Part shown: one piece after another, positions 8,289-21,044 of the stretch
Layout: each line of letters begins with the position of its first letter
How positions within the stretch are numbered: position 1 is the first letter of the stretch
Assembly (NCBI RefSeq): GCF_003939025.1
Contig: NZ_RQIH01000006.1
Span: forward strand, 248,001 to 312,000
Length of the DNA stretch: 64,000 nucleotides
Reading direction: 5' to 3'
From: Rhizobium sophoriradicis
GTDB taxonomy: Bacteria; Pseudomonadota; Alphaproteobacteria; Rhizobiales; Rhizobiaceae
Notes under the pieces: generated by a model
What the model was told of the DNA's origin: nothing
Seen by the model: only the letters and a program-made list of their open reading frames with translations
Databases searched by the model: none
Translations under genes and position numbers: made by a program

Positions 8289-9593
8289 ATGTTACAAGAT
8301 AAAGACCGCATCTTTACCAACATCTACGGCCTCAAGGACAAGTCCCTGAAGGGCGCGATGAGCCGCGGCCATTGGGACGGCACCAAGCAGATCCTCGAAA
8401 AGGGCCGTGACTGGATCATCAACGAGATGAAGGCGTCAGGCCTTCGCGGCCGCGGCGGCGCCGGTTTCCCGACGGGCCTGAAATGGTCCTTCATGCCGAA
8501 GGAAAGCGACGGCCGCCCGCATTATCTCGTCGTCAACGCCGACGAATCCGAGCCCGGCACCTGCAAAGACCGCGACATCATGCGCCACGATCCGCATACG
8601 CTGATCGAAGGCTGTGTCATCGCGAGCTTCGCCATGGGCGCCAATGCCGCCTATATCTATGTGCGCGGCGAATATATCCGCGAGCGCGAAGCGCTGCAGG
8701 CGGCGATCGACGAATGTTATGATTACGGCCTGCTCGGCAAGAACAACAAGCTCGGCTGGGACATGGACATCTTCGTCCATCACGGCGCCGGCGCCTATAT
8801 CTGCGGCGAGGAAACCGCGCTGCTCGAAAGCCTCGAAGGCAAGAAGGGCCAGCCGCGCCTGAAGCCGCCGTTCCCGGCCAATATGGGTCTTTATGGCTGC
8901 CCGACGACGGTCAACAACGTCGAATCGATCGCCGTTGCGCCGACGATCCTGCGCCGCGGCGCCGGCTGGTTTTCCTCCATCGGCCGTCCGAACAATGTCG
9001 GCACCAAGCTGTTCATGCTCTCCGGCCACGTCAACAAGCCGTGCACCGTCGAAGAGGAAATGGGCATCACCTTCCGCGAACTGGTCGACCGCCATGCCGG
9101 CGGCATCCGCGGCGGCTGGGACAATCTGCTCGCCGTCATTCCGGGCGGTGCATCCTGCCCGATCGTTCCGGCCAAGGACATTATCGACTGCCCGATGGAT
9201 TTCGACGGCCTGCGCGGCGTCGGCTCTTCCTTCGGAACGGCCGCCGCGATCGTCATGGACAAGTCCACCGACGTCATCAAGGCGATCGCCCGCATCTCCG
9301 CCTTCTTCAAGCATGAGAGCTGCGGCCAGTGCACGCCCTGCCGCGAAGGCACCGGCTGGATGTGGCGGGTGATGGAACGCATGGCCAAGGGCAATGCCCA
9401 GAAGCGCGAAATCGACATGCTGTTCCAGGTGACCAAGCAGATCGAAGGCCACACCATCTGCGCGCTCGGCGACGCCGCCGCATGGCCGGTGCAGGGTCTG
9501 ATCCGTAACTTCCGTCCCGAGATCGAAAAGCGCATCGACCAGTATACGGCAAGCGCGCTCGACCACGGCGCGGTTCTGGAGGCGGCTGAATAA
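8289..9593 (+). CDS. nuoF: NADH-quinone oxidoreductase subunit F (51 kDa)
   Basis: A protein of 434 residues that oxidises NADH through FMN and passes electrons to cluster N3. The glycine-rich [16 protein letters not shown] (51-66) and the [17 protein letters not shown] segment bind FMN and NADH. The N3 ligands are Cys345, Cys348, Cys351 ([15 protein letters not shown]) and Cys391 (HTICALGD). It is full length and starts 10 bases after nuoE. Confidence 0.97.
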   Translation: MLQDKDRIFTNIYGLKDKSLKGAMSRGHWDGTKQILEKGRDWIINEMKASGLRGRGGAGFPTGLKWSFMPKESDGRPHYLVVNADESEPGTCKDRDIMRHDPHTLIEGCVIASFAMGANAAYIYVRGEYIREREALQAAIDECYDYGLLGKNNKLGWDMDIFVHHGAGAYICGEETALLESLEGKKGQPRLKPPFPANMGLYGCPTTVNNVESIAVAPTILRRGAGWFSSIGRPNNVGTKLFMLSGHVNKPCTVEEEMGITFRELVDRHAGGIRGGWDNLLAVIPGGASCPIVPAKDIIDCPMDFDGLRGVGSSFGTAAAIVMDKSTDVIKAIARISAFFKHESCGQCTPCREGTGWMWRVMERMAKGNAQKREIDMLFQVTKQIEGHTICALGDAAAWPVQGLIRNFRPEIEKRIDQYTASALDHGAVLEAAE

Positions 9594-9595
9594 TC

Positions 9596-10297
9596 ATGAC
9601 GGACAAGGCATCGAAAAGTGGGAAGAAGGAAGAGAGTGCCGATTTCGCGGCCGGCTTCGGCCGTCTTGCCGCCGAGATGCTGGAAAACGCACGGGCGATG
9701 CCGGTGCATCCGTTGATGGCGCATCCCGCCGCAGCCTTTGCCGCCGCAACGGCGATCGGCTTCGGGTTCTCGACGCAGATGGCGGGCGCCTTTTTCGGAG
9801 CCTTCCAGAGCGCTCTGGAAACGACCGGCAAGGTAGCTGCCGCTCTCGACGACACGCCGCCGGAGGAGCCGGCGCCGGAAGTCGATATCCGGCCGGAAAA
9901 TATCCGTCCGGCCGTCAAGGCGTTCACCAAGCCTGCTGCGGAGAAGCCTGCTGCCGAGAAGAAAGCCGGGCCGAGACTGACGGTGGTCAAGCCCGACAGC
10001 GCGCCGATCCAGGCAAGCGAGCCGGCGCCGGCGAGCCAGCCGAAGCCGGCCGTCAAGGCAAAACCGGTTGCGCGGGCTGCCAAGGCCGACGATCTGAAGC
10101 TGATTGCCGGCATCGGCCCGAAGCTGGAGCAGGTGCTGAACGCCAAGGGCATTCGCAGCTTTGCCGAGATTGCCGCCTGGACCGACGAGGACATCGCCCG
10201 GCTCGACGGCGAGCTTGGTTTCAACGGCCGCATCGGCCGCGACGACTGGACCGGCCAGGCGAAAATCCTGGCAGGGCGCGGGCGCAGAAGGAAATGA
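9596..10297 (+). CDS. Complex I operon HhH-domain protein of unknown function
   Basis: A protein of 233 residues encoded between nuoF and nuoG; homologues in rhizobia are annotated vaguely. Residues about 40-75 contain a hydrophobic stretch (PAAAFAAATAIGFGFSTQMA) that could be one membrane helix or an amphipathic anchor. Residues 80-160 are a Pro/Ala/Lys linker. Residues 165-228 repeat the domain at the end of NuoE: DDLKLIAGIGPKLEQVLNAK, then GRIGRDDWTGQAKILAG. The GxGPK loop is the helix-hairpin-helix hallmark, so nucleic-acid or protein binding is possible. The start overlaps nothing and lies 2 bases after the nuoF stop. Confidence 0.85.
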   Translation: MTDKASKSGKKEESADFAAGFGRLAAEMLENARAMPVHPLMAHPAAAFAAATAIGFGFSTQMAGAFFGAFQSALETTGKVAAALDDTPPEEPAPEVDIRPENIRPAVKAFTKPAAEKPAAEKKAGPRLTVVKPDSAPIQASEPAPASQPKPAVKAKPVARAAKADDLKLIAGIGPKLEQVLNAKGIRSFAEIAAWTDEDIARLDGELGFNGRIGRDDWTGQAKILAGRGRRRK

Positions 10298-10301
10298 ACT
10301 G

Positions 10302-10324
10302 TCCGGCCGGATCGATCGGCCGGA
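10302..10324 (+). other. Hairpin in the intra-operon gap before nuoG
   Basis: TCCGGCCG and CGGCCGGA are perfect 8-base arms around a 7-base loop. They sit in the 224-base gap between the HhH gene and nuoG, the largest break in the otherwise tight operon. There is no U-tract, so it is unlikely to terminate. It could protect or process the mRNA. The rest of the gap shows no gene that I can support. Confidence 0.4.
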
Positions 10325-10521
10325 GAAAGGGCAGAACGGCGCGGGGGCGGGGGCCTCAAGCTGCAGATGCCGATGCGGGTTCCGAACCTGGAACGCGCAA
10401 TAGAGAATTTGGGCAACATCAGCTGCCAGCAGGACGAAAGATCCGGCTTGGCACTGAGACTGTTGCAAAAAACAGGTTTGTTTGCCGTCATCAGGCAAAC
10501 GGGAAACAGGACTGAGCGACG

Positions 10522-12603
10522 ATGGCAAAACTGAAGATTGACGGCAACGAGATCGAAGTTCCCGATCATTTCACGCTATTGCAGGCGTGTGAAGACGCCG
10601 GGGCCGAGGTTCCGCGCTTCTGCTTCCACGAGCGCCTGTCGGTTGCCGGCAACTGCCGCATGTGCCTTGTCGAAGTGAAGGGCGGCCCGCCGAAGCCGCA
10701 GGCTTCCTGCGCCATGAGCGTGCGCGATATCCGCGGCGGCCCGAACGGCGAACTGCCGGAGGTCTTCACCAACACGCCGATGGTCAAGAAGGCTCGCGAA
10801 GGCGTGATGGAATTCCTGCTGATCAACCATCCGCTCGATTGCCCGATCTGCGACCAGGGCGGCGAATGCGACCTGCAGGACCAGGCGATGGCCTTCGGCA
10901 TCGATACCTCGCGCTATCAGGAAGATAAGCGCGCCGTCGAGGACAAGTATATCGGCCCGTTGGTCAAGACGGTGATGAACCGCTGCATCCATTGCACGCG
11001 CTGCGTCCGCTTCACCACCGAGGTCGCCGGCATTTCCGAACTCGGCCTGATCGGCCGCGGCGAAGACGCCGAGATCACCACCTATCTCGAACAGGCGATG
11101 ACCTCCGAACTGCAGGGCAACGTCGTCGACCTTTGCCCGGTCGGCGCGCTCACCTCCAAGCCATTCGCCTTCACCGCTCGCCCCTGGGAATTGAACAAGA
11201 CCGAATCGATCGACGTCATGGATGCCGTCGGTTCGGCGATCCGGGTCGATACCCGCGGCCGCGAAGTCATGCGTATTCTGCCGCGCGTCAACGAGGCGAT
11301 CAACGAGGAGTGGATTTCCGACAAGAGCCGTTTCATCTGGGACGGTCTTAAGACCCAGCGCCTCGACCGGCCCTATGTCCGCCGCGACGGCCGCCTGCAG
11401 CCGGCGACTTGGGCCGAGGCTTTTGGCGCCATCAAGGCCGCCGTCGGCGCCACCTCGGGCGACAAGATCGGCGCGATCGCCGGCGATCTTGCTTCCGTCG
11501 AGGAAATGTATGCGCTGTCCGAACTGGTGAAATCCCTCGGCTCGGCCAATCTCGACTGTCGCCAGGATGGGGCGGCACTCGATCCGTCGCTCGGCCGTGC
11601 AAGCTACCTCTTCAACCCGACCATCGCAGGCATCGACCAGGCCGACGCGCTGCTGATCATCGGCGCCAATCCGCGCTTCGAGGCGGCCATTCTCAATGCC
11701 CGTATCCGCAAGCGCTGGCGCCGTGGCAAATTCCCGATCGGCGTCATCGGCGAGCCGGGCGAGCTGCGTTACAGCTATGACTACCTCGGCGCCGGTCCGG
11801 ACACGCTGAAGGATGTGGTCGACGGCACACACGCCTTTGCCGACGTGCTGAAGACCGCCGCCAAGCCGATGATCATCATCGGCCAGGGCGCGCTGTCGCG
11901 CAGCGATGGCGCCAGCGTCCTTGCCAGCGTCGCCAAGCTTGCCGGTTCGGTCGGCGCGGTTGTCGAAGGCTGGAACGGCTTTGCCGTCCTTCATACCGCC
12001 GCCTCGCGCGTCGGCGGCCTCGACCTCGGTTTCGTGCCGGGTGCCAAGGGCGTCAATGCCGCTGAAATGCTGACGGCGATGGACGTGCTCTTCCTGCTCG
12101 GCGCCGACGAACTCGACTTCAGCGCCAAGAAGGCCAAGCTCACCGTCTATATCGGCTCGCATGGCGATAACGGCGCCCATCATGCCGACGTCATCCTGCC
12201 GGCCGCAGCCTATACCGAAAAGTCCGGCACCTGGGTCAACACCGAGGGCCGCGTTCAGATGGGCAACCGCGCAGGCTTTGCGCCGGGCGACGCCCGCGAG
12301 GATTGGGCGATCATCCGTGCCCTTTCCGACGTGCTCGGCAAGAAGCTTCCATTTGATTCGCTGAATGAATTGCGTGGCCGGCTCTATGCCGCTTTCCCGC
12401 ATTTCGCCGCCATCGACGAGATCGCCGAAACCGATAGCGCCCAAATTGCCGCAGTTGCGAAAAAAGCCGGCAAGATGAACAAGTCAGGGTTTGCGTCGCC
12501 GGTCAAAGACTTCTATTTGACGAACCCGATAGCGCGGGCCTCGGCTGTCATGGCCGAGTGCTCGGCATTGGCCCGCAACAACTTCAAAGTCGCGGCAGAG
12601 TAA
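10522..12603 (+). CDS. nuoG: NADH-quinone oxidoreductase subunit G (75 kDa)
   Basis: A protein of 693 residues, the largest peripheral-arm subunit. The N-terminal 2Fe-2S ferredoxin domain shows CFHERLSVAGNCRMCLVEVK and QASCA (N1b). A His/Cys site appears as HPLDCPICDQGGECDLQDQ (N5). CIHCTRCVRF together with DLCPVGAL forms N4. The C-terminal two thirds is a degenerate molybdopterin-oxidoreductase fold without cofactor. The first three residues after Met (AKLKIDGNEIEVPDHFT) match the family start exactly. Confidence 0.97.
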   Translation: MAKLKIDGNEIEVPDHFTLLQACEDAGAEVPRFCFHERLSVAGNCRMCLVEVKGGPPKPQASCAMSVRDIRGGPNGELPEVFTNTPMVKKAREGVMEFLLINHPLDCPICDQGGECDLQDQAMAFGIDTSRYQEDKRAVEDKYIGPLVKTVMNRCIHCTRCVRFTTEVAGISELGLIGRGEDAEITTYLEQAMTSELQGNVVDLCPVGALTSKPFAFTARPWELNKTESIDVMDAVGSAIRVDTRGREVMRILPRVNEAINEEWISDKSRFIWDGLKTQRLDRPYVRRDGRLQPATWAEAFGAIKAAVGATSGDKIGAIAGDLASVEEMYALSELVKSLGSANLDCRQDGAALDPSLGRASYLFNPTIAGIDQADALLIIGANPRFEAAILNARIRKRWRRGKFPIGVIGEPGELRYSYDYLGAGPDTLKDVVDGTHAFADVLKTAAKPMIIIGQGALSRSDGASVLASVAKLAGSVGAVVEGWNGFAVLHTAASRVGGLDLGFVPGAKGVNAAEMLTAMDVLFLLGADELDFSAKKAKLTVYIGSHGDNGAHHADVILPAAAYTEKSGTWVNTEGRVQMGNRAGFAPGDAREDWAIIRALSDVLGKKLPFDSLNELRGRLYAAFPHFAAIDEIAETDSAQIAAVAKKAGKMNKSGFASPVKDFYLTNPIARASAVMAECSALARNNFKVAAE

Positions 12604-12615
12604 GGGCAGGGGACC

Positions 12616-13659
12616 ATGGATTCTTTCTTTTCGACCTATGTCTTGCCGGCGATCATCATGATCGGTCAGTCGCTGCTGCTTCTCGTCTGCCTGCTCGTTT
12701 TCATCGCTTACGTGCTGCTCGCCGACCGCAAGATCTGGGCGGCCGTGCAGCTGCGCCGCGGCCCGAACGTTGTCGGCCCCTTCGGCCTGTTCCAGTCCTT
12801 CGCCGACCTTCTGAAGTTCGTCTTCAAGGAGCCGATCATTCCGGCCGGCGCCAACAAGGCGGTCTTCCTGCTCGCCCCGCTGGTCACGGTGCTGCTCGCA
12901 CTGTCCACCTGGGCGGTGGTGCCGCTCGCCGACGGATGGGTGATTGCCAACATCAATGTCGGCATCCTTTATATCTTCGCGATCTCTTCGCTCGAGGTTT
13001 ACGGCATCATCATGGGTGGCTGGGCTTCGAACTCGAAGTATCCCTTCCTCGGCGCCCTGCGCTCGGCCGCACAGATGGTCTCCTACGAAGTCTCGATCGG
13101 CTTCGTCATCGTCACCGTGCTTCTCTGCGTCGGCTCGCTGAACCTGACCGACATCGTCAATGCACAGCATACCGGCCTCGGCACCATGCTCGGCCTGCCT
13201 GCCTCGTTCCTCGACTGGCACTGGCTGTCGCTGTTCCCGATGTTCATCATCTTCTTCATTTCGGCACTAGCCGAAACGAACCGTCCGCCATTCGACCTTC
13301 CGGAAGCCGAATCGGAACTCGTCGCCGGCTTCATGGTCGAATACGGCTCCTCGCCATACATGATGTTCATGCTCGGTGAATATGCGGCCGTCTGCCTGAT
13401 GTGCGCGCTGACGACGATCCTCTTTTTGGGCGGCTGGCTGCCCCCGGTCGATATCTGGATCCTCAACTGGGTCCCCGGAATCATCTGGTTCACGCTGAAG
13501 GCCTGCTTCGTGTTCTTCATGTTCGCGATGGTCAAGGCCTTCGTTCCGCGCTACCGCTACGACCAGCTCATGCGCCTTGGCTGGAAGGTCTTCCTGCCGC
13601 TGTCGCTCGCCATGGTCATCATCGTTGCATTCGTGCTGAAGCTGATGGGATGGGCTTGA
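12616..13659 (+). CDS. nuoH: NADH-quinone oxidoreductase subunit H
   Basis: A protein of 347 residues with about eight transmembrane helices. It joins the peripheral and membrane arms and forms part of the quinone entry. Conserved family segments are visible: [21 protein letters not shown] in the first cytosolic loop, and [20 protein letters not shown], whose acidic residues line the E-channel. It follows nuoG after 12 bases. Confidence 0.97.
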   Translation: MDSFFSTYVLPAIIMIGQSLLLLVCLLVFIAYVLLADRKIWAAVQLRRGPNVVGPFGLFQSFADLLKFVFKEPIIPAGANKAVFLLAPLVTVLLALSTWAVVPLADGWVIANINVGILYIFAISSLEVYGIIMGGWASNSKYPFLGALRSAAQMVSYEVSIGFVIVTVLLCVGSLNLTDIVNAQHTGLGTMLGLPASFLDWHWLSLFPMFIIFFISALAETNRPPFDLPEAESELVAGFMVEYGSSPYMMFMLGEYAAVCLMCALTTILFLGGWLPPVDIWILNWVPGIIWFTLKACFVFFMFAMVKAFVPRYRYDQLMRLGWKVFLPLSLAMVIIVAFVLKLMGWA

Positions 13660-13699
13660 TGACGCCCGCTCTCGTTTCCGGCAAAATTGGAGGTTGAAG

Positions 13700-14191
13700 A
13701 TGGCAAGCTTGTCCAGCTCCATCAACTCGCTGTTCCTCAAGGAATTCTTTGGCGCGTTCTTTCTGTCGATGCGCTATTTCTTCCGCCAGAAGGCGACCAT
13801 CAACTACCCCTTCGAAAAGGGTCCGGTCTCTCCGCGTTTCCGCGGTGAGCATGCACTGCGCCGCTATCCGAACGGCGAGGAACGCTGCATCGCCTGCAAG
13901 CTTTGCGAAGCGATCTGTCCTGCCCAGGCCATTACCATCGAGGCCGGTCCGCGCCGCAACGACGGCACACGACGCACCGTGCGCTACGACATCGACATGG
14001 TGAAGTGCATCTATTGCGGCTTCTGCCAGGAAGCCTGCCCGGTCGACGCGATCGTCGAGGGTCCGAATTTCGAATTTGCGACGGAAACCCGCGAAGAGCT
14101 TTATTTCGACAAGGCGCGCCTTCTCGATAATGGAGACCGGTGGGAGCGCGAAATCGCCCGCAATATCGCGATCGACTCGCCGTACCGCTGA
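13700..14191 (+). CDS. nuoI: NADH-quinone oxidoreductase subunit I (two 4Fe-4S clusters)
   Basis: A ferredoxin-like subunit of 163 residues that carries clusters N6a and N6b between NuoG and NuoB. The ligands are Cys63/66/69/73 in [12 protein letters not shown] and Cys103/106/109/113 in [12 protein letters not shown]. The N-terminal amphipathic helix ([17 protein letters not shown]) lies along the membrane. The ATG at 13700 follows GGAGGTTGAAG, so the upstream TTG at 13694 is not needed. Confidence 0.97.
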   Translation: MASLSSSINSLFLKEFFGAFFLSMRYFFRQKATINYPFEKGPVSPRFRGEHALRRYPNGEERCIACKLCEAICPAQAITIEAGPRRNDGTRRTVRYDIDMVKCIYCGFCQEACPVDAIVEGPNFEFATETREELYFDKARLLDNGDRWEREIARNIAIDSPYR

Positions 14192-14333
14192 TTCGGTTTT
14201 GTAATGCCGCGACGGAGCTCTGCTGCTCCTGTCGCGGTCAATATGCACAGGAGCTTTGCCGGACAGCACCGGCGAAAGCTCTATCGGGCAGAAAAACTCC
14301 CGGCTGCCCGGGGAAGATGAAAAAGGCACCAAC

Positions 14334-14948
14334 ATGGGTCTGCAGGCTCTATTTTTCTATCTTTTCGCCTTTGTCGCGGTGGCGTCGGCGTTCATGGTCA
14401 TCTGGGCGAAGAACCCTGTTCACTCGGTACTGTTCCTGATCCTGGTGTTCTTCAACGCGGCCGGCCTGTTTCTGCTGCTCGGTGCCGAATTCCTGGCGAT
14501 GATCCTGCTGGTTGTCTATGTCGGCGCCGTCGCCGTCCTCTTCCTCTTCGTGGTGATGATGCTCGATATCGACTTCACCGAATTGAGGGCAGGGGTTCTC
14601 GAATATGCGCCGATCGGCGGGCTGATCGGGATCATTCTCGCTGCCGAGCTGATCGTCGTCATCGGCGGCAGCGTCATCTCGCCCGAGATCGCCAAATCAG
14701 TCGCCATGCCGATCCCGGCGCTAACGGAGCGCACCAATACGGCCGCCCTCGGCGACGTGCTCTACACCAATTACGTCTACTTCTTCCAGATTGCCGGTCT
14801 GGTTCTGCTGGTCGCCATGATCGGCGCCATCGTCCTGACGCTCCGGCACCGCACCAACATCAAGCGGCAGAACATCCCCAGGCAGGTTGCCCGCACACCC
14901 GCCACCGCCGTCGAGGTGGTTACGGTCAAGCCCGGGCAGGGCGTCTAA
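14334..14948 (+). CDS. nuoJ: NADH-quinone oxidoreductase subunit J
   Basis: A protein of 204 residues with five transmembrane helices, part of the proton-pumping arm. The conserved third helix appears as [20 protein letters not shown]. The ATG at 14334 ([11 protein letters not shown]) was chosen; the longer frame from 14256 is not conserved. It follows nuoI after 142 bases that contain a hairpin (CCGCGAC...GTCGCGG) but no gene. Confidence 0.96.
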   Translation: MGLQALFFYLFAFVAVASAFMVIWAKNPVHSVLFLILVFFNAAGLFLLLGAEFLAMILLVVYVGAVAVLFLFVVMMLDIDFTELRAGVLEYAPIGGLIGIILAAELIVVIGGSVISPEIAKSVAMPIPALTERTNTAALGDVLYTNYVYFFQIAGLVLLVAMIGAIVLTLRHRTNIKRQNIPRQVARTPATAVEVVTVKPGQGV

Positions 14949-14971
14949 AGGCAGGTCAAGGAACAAAGAAC

Positions 14972-15280
14972 ATGGTCATCGGTCTTTCCCACTACCTGAC
15001 GGTCAGCGCCATCCTCTTCACGCTCGGCGTCTTCGGCATCTTTCTGAACCGCAAGAACGTCATCGTCATCCTGATGTCGGTCGAACTGATCCTGCTTGCC
15101 GTCAACATCAACATGGTCGCCTTCTCCTCCTTCCTGAACGACATCGTCGGACAGGTCTTTGCGCTGTTCATCCTGACGGTGGCGGCTGCCGAGGCGGCGA
15201 TCGGTCTTGCAATTCTCGTTGTCTTCTACCGCAACCGCGGCTCGATCGCGGTCGAAGACGTCAATATGATGAAGGGCTGA
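14972..15280 (+). CDS. nuoK: NADH-quinone oxidoreductase subunit K
   Basis: A protein of 102 residues with three transmembrane helices (about 5-25, 29-50, 62-85). Two membrane glutamates essential in this MrpC-like family are present, one in [18 protein letters not shown] and one in [18 protein letters not shown]. The length is standard. nuoL follows after 7 bases. Confidence 0.97.
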   Translation: MVIGLSHYLTVSAILFTLGVFGIFLNRKNVIVILMSVELILLAVNINMVAFSSFLNDIVGQVFALFILTVAAAEAAIGLAILVVFYRNRGSIAVEDVNMMKG

Positions 15281-15287
15281 GTGGCTC

Positions 15288-17287
<2,000 letters not shown>

Positions 17288-17288
<1 letters not shown>

Positions 17289-18799
17289 TGACCGATTGGC
17301 CTATTCTTTCAACGGTCACCTTCCTGCCGCTCGTCGGCGTGGTGCTCCTGCTGCTGATGAACGGCGAGAGCGAGAGCGGCCGCAGGAACGTGCTGTGGAT
17401 CTCGCTGATCACCACGGTGTTCACATTCATCGTATCGCTCTTCATCTGGATCGGTTTCGACAATGCCAATCCGGGCTTCCAGATGATCCAGAAGTTTGAC
17501 TGGCTCGGCACCGGCATCGGTTACCATGTCGGCGTCGACGGCATCTCGATGCTGTTCGTCATCCTGTCGACCTTCCTCATGCCCTTCTGCGTGCTGGCGA
17601 GCTGGCTCTCGATCGAGAAGCGCCTGAAGGAATACATGATCGCCTTCCTCATCCTCGAAACGATGATGGTCGGCGTCTTCGTCTCGCTCGATATCGTGCT
17701 CTTCTACGTCTTCTTTGAGGCGGGCCTCATTCCGATGTTCCTGATCATCGGCGTCTGGGGCGGCAAGGATCGCGTCTATGCGAGCTACAAGTTCTTCCTC
17801 TATACGCTGCTCGGCTCGGTGCTGATGCTGCTCGCCATCATGGCGATGTACTGGCAGGCCGGAACGACGGATATCACCGCGCTGCTCGCCTACAAGTTCC
17901 CGCCGGCGCTGCAGACCTGGCTATGGCTTGCCTTCTTCGCTTCCTTTGCGGTGAAGATGCCGATGTGGCCGGTCCACACCTGGCTTCCGGATGCGCACGT
18001 CCAAGCGCCGACGGCAGGCTCGGTGATCCTGGCCGGCGTGCTGCTGAAGCTCGGCGGCTACGGTCTCATCCGCTTCTCGCTCGGCATGTTCCCGGTGGCG
18101 TCCGATTATTTCGCGCCGCTCGTCTTCGCCCTGTCCGTCATCGCCATCATCTACACCTCGCTGGTGGCAATGATGCAGGACGACATCAAGAAGCTGATCG
18201 CCTATTCCTCGGTGGCGCACATGGGCTACGTGACCATGGGCATCTTCGCCGCCAACATGCAGGGCGTCCAAGGCTCGATCTTCCAGATGCTGTCGCACGG
18301 CATCGTCTCGGGCGCGCTCTTCCTCTGTGTCGGCGTCGTCTACGACCGCACCCATACCCGCGAGATCAACGCCTATGGCGGCCTCGTCAACAACATGCCG
18401 AAATATGCCGTCGCCATGATGGTCTTCACCATGGCCAATGTCGGGCTTCCCGGCACGTCGGGCTTTGTCGGCGAGTTCCTGACGCTGATCGGCGTCTTCC
18501 GGGTCAACACCTGGGTCGCGCTCTTTGCCGCCACCGGCGTCATTCTCTCGGCCGCCTATGCGCTCTGGCTCTATCGCCGGGTGATCTTCGGTGCGCTGGA
18601 GAAGGAAAAGCTGAAGGCGCTGCTCGATCTTTCCAGACGTGAACAACTGATCCTCTACCCGCTGGTCGCACTGACCATCTTCTTCGGCGTTTACCCGGCT
18701 CCGGTCTTTGATGCGACGGCCGCCTCGGTGGATCTGCTGGTCAACAACTACACGGCCGCCGTGCACGCAGCGCAGAATGTTGCGCTGTCTATGAAATGA
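17288..18799 (+). CDS. nuoM: NADH-quinone oxidoreductase subunit M (antiporter-like)
   Basis: A proton-pumping subunit of 503 residues with about 14 transmembrane helices. Conserved pieces are [19 protein letters not shown] with the pumping glutamate, [21 protein letters not shown], and [18 protein letters not shown]. It is full length and translationally coupled to nuoL. Confidence 0.97.
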
Positions 18800-18817
18800 T
18801 GACGGGACTTATCGGAC

Positions 18818-20263
18818 ATGACCGCTGAAACAATCCTCCTCAGTCTGCATCTTTCCGCGCCGGAGCTGATCCTCGCGGTCGGCGCCCTGGTCCTGTTGAT
18901 GGTCGGCGTCTTCTCAGGCGAGCGGTCGGGCCTCGTCGTCACCGGCCTCGCCATCGTGCTGTTGCTGGCCTCCGGCCTGTGGCTGCTCTTCGTGCCGGCC
19001 GAAGGCCTGGCCTATGGCGGCGTCTATATGGCCGACGGCTTCTCCCGCTTCATGAAGCTGGTGGCGCTCATCGGCTCGCTGGTCGCCCTGTTCATGACGA
19101 TGGGCCACGCGAGGGAAAACCAGCTCGACAAGTTCGAGTTCCCGGTTCTCCTGGTGCTCGCGACCCTCGGCATCCTGCTGATGATCTCGGCCAACGATCT
19201 GATTTCGCTTTATCTGGCGCTGGAACTGCAGTCGCTGGCGCTCTATGTCGTCGCCGCGATCAACCGCGACAGCCTGAAGTCGACCGAAGCCGGTCTGAAA
19301 TATTTCGTCCTCGGCGCGCTTTCCTCCGGCATGCTGCTCTACGGCATGTCGCTGGTCTATGGCTTCACCGGCCATACCCACTTCGCCGAGATCGCCCAGG
19401 CGCTTTCGGTCGAGGGCGCGCGTTCGCTCGGTCTCATCTTCGGCCTGGTCTTCATCCTCGCTGGCATTGCCTTCAAGATCTCGGCCGTTCCCTTCCACAT
19501 GTGGACGCCCGACGTTTATGAGGGCGCGCCGACGCCGGTCACCGCCTTCCTGGCCGCAGCCCCGAAGGTTGCCGCCATGGCGATGATGACCCGCATCGTC
19601 ATCACCGCCTTCCAGCCAGTTCTGGCCGACTGGCAGCAGGTTGTCGTGTTCATCTCGATCGCCTCGATGCTGCTCGGCTCGTTTGCGGCAATCGGCCAGA
19701 AGAACATCAAGCGGCTGATGGCCTATTCATCGATCGGCCACATGGGGTACGCGCTGGTCGGTCTTGCCGCCGGCAACCAGACCGGTGTTTCCGGCGTCAT
19801 GCTTTACATGGTCATCTATATGGTCATGACGCTCGGCAGCTTTGCGATCATCATGTCGATGCGCCGCAAGGACGGCACCGTTGTCGAGGAGGTCAACGAT
19901 CTCGCCGGCCTTTCCACCACCAACCCGTTCATGGCTGTGGTGCTGACGGCGCTGATGTTCTCGCTTGCCGGCATTCCGCCGCTCGCCGGCTTCTTCGCCA
20001 AATATTTCGTCTTCGTTGCGGCGATCGAAGCCAAGCTTTACGCGCTTGCCATCATCGGCGTTCTCGCCTCGGTCGTCGGCGCCTATTATTATCTGCGCGT
20101 CATCAAGCTGATGTGGTTCGATGAGGCGACCGGCGAATTCGCCCGGGTCTCCGGCTCCCTGCGCCTGGTCTTCGGTCTTTCCGGTCTCTTCGTCACCGCC
20201 TATGTGCTCATCGGCGGGCCGATCGGCGGTGCGGCAGAGCTTGCCGCCGCGACGCTCTTCTAA
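18818..20263 (+). CDS. nuoN: NADH-quinone oxidoreductase subunit N (antiporter-like)
   Basis: A protein of 481 residues, the third antiporter-like pump, with about 14 transmembrane helices. Family signatures are [18 protein letters not shown] with the conserved glutamate, [21 protein letters not shown], and [16 protein letters not shown]. Its stop overlaps the birA start (TAATG), so the biotin ligase is made from the end of the complex I transcript. Confidence 0.97.
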   Translation: MTAETILLSLHLSAPELILAVGALVLLMVGVFSGERSGLVVTGLAIVLLLASGLWLLFVPAEGLAYGGVYMADGFSRFMKLVALIGSLVALFMTMGHARENQLDKFEFPVLLVLATLGILLMISANDLISLYLALELQSLALYVVAAINRDSLKSTEAGLKYFVLGALSSGMLLYGMSLVYGFTGHTHFAEIAQALSVEGARSLGLIFGLVFILAGIAFKISAVPFHMWTPDVYEGAPTPVTAFLAAAPKVAAMAMMTRIVITAFQPVLADWQQVVVFISIASMLLGSFAAIGQKNIKRLMAYSSIGHMGYALVGLAAGNQTGVSGVMLYMVIYMVMTLGSFAIIMSMRRKDGTVVEEVNDLAGLSTTNPFMAVVLTALMFSLAGIPPLAGFFAKYFVFVAAIEAKLYALAIIGVLASVVGAYYYLRVIKLMWFDEATGEFARVSGSLRLVFGLSGLFVTAYVLIGGPIGGAAELAAATLF

Positions 20264-21027
20264 TGGTTTCCGACAGGCGGCGCCGGATATCGCTCGGCGA
20301 TTTCAGGCACGAGGCGCTGTCGGAAACATCGTCCACTAATAGCGAATGCCTCGCCCGGGCGCGGGCGGGCGATCCCGGAAATCTCTGGGTGACGGCCGAG
20401 AGACAGACCGGCGGCCGCGGCCGCCGCGGCCGCCTCTGGGTGTCCGAACGCGGCAACCTTTACGCTTCGCTTCTTCTGGTCGACCCGGCGCCGAGGGATC
20501 GCCTCGGCTCGCTGCCGCTGGCGGTTGCCGTCGCCGTGCACCAGGCGATCCGCCAGGTGCTGCCGCCGGGCGCCGAACCGCTCGAGGTCAAATGGCCGAA
20601 CGATATTCTCATCGGTCGAAAGAAGACCTGCGGCATCCTCGTCGAGGGCGAGCAGTTGCCGGACGGCCGTTACGCGCTGATCGTCGGCATCGGCATCAAT
20701 GTCTCGGTCATGCCGGACAATCCGCTCTATCCCGTCACCTGTCTGCGTCAGCATGCAAGCGCGGCTTCGCCGGAAGAGCTCTTCGCCCATCTCTTCGCGG
20801 CAATGGCGGATGTGCTCGATATATGGGACCAGGGCCGCGGCATTGCCGAGATCACTGCGCGCTGGCGCACTATTGCCTGTGGCATAGGTGAAAAGATCAC
20901 GGTCAATTTACCGGACCGGTCGATTTCCGGACAATTCGCCGGGATTGATGATAATGGCTTGTTGATGCTCGATACCGGCGCTGGCAGGATCATTCCCATT
21001 GCCGCCGGTGATGTGTTTTTTGAATAG
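20263..21027 (+). CDS. birA: Biotin--[acetyl-CoA-carboxylase] ligase
   Basis: A cytosolic enzyme of 254 residues that activates biotin with ATP and attaches it to carboxylase carrier domains. The biotinyl-AMP loop appears as GGRGRRGRLWVSERGNLYAS, and the lysine motif as VKWPNDILIGRKKTCGIL. It lacks the N-terminal winged helix of bifunctional BirA, so it is a ligase without repressor function. The C-terminal SH3-like cap is present. It is coupled to nuoN and followed by rnj after 17 bases, which is the usual rhizobial order. Confidence 0.95.
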   Translation: MVSDRRRRISLGDFRHEALSETSSTNSECLARARAGDPGNLWVTAERQTGGRGRRGRLWVSERGNLYASLLLVDPAPRDRLGSLPLAVAVAVHQAIRQVLPPGAEPLEVKWPNDILIGRKKTCGILVEGEQLPDGRYALIVGIGINVSVMPDNPLYPVTCLRQHASAASPEELFAHLFAAMADVLDIWDQGRGIAEITARWRTIACGIGEKITVNLPDRSISGQFAGIDDNGLLMLDTGAGRIIPIAAGDVFFE

Positions 21028-21044
21028 CGGAAAAAACGAAAATT

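Noticed and set aside
10294..10515. 73-codon plus-strand frame before nuoG
   Set aside because: Arg/Gly-rich, no family, no good ribosome binding site, and the composition is that of a non-coding GC-rich gap with a hairpin.
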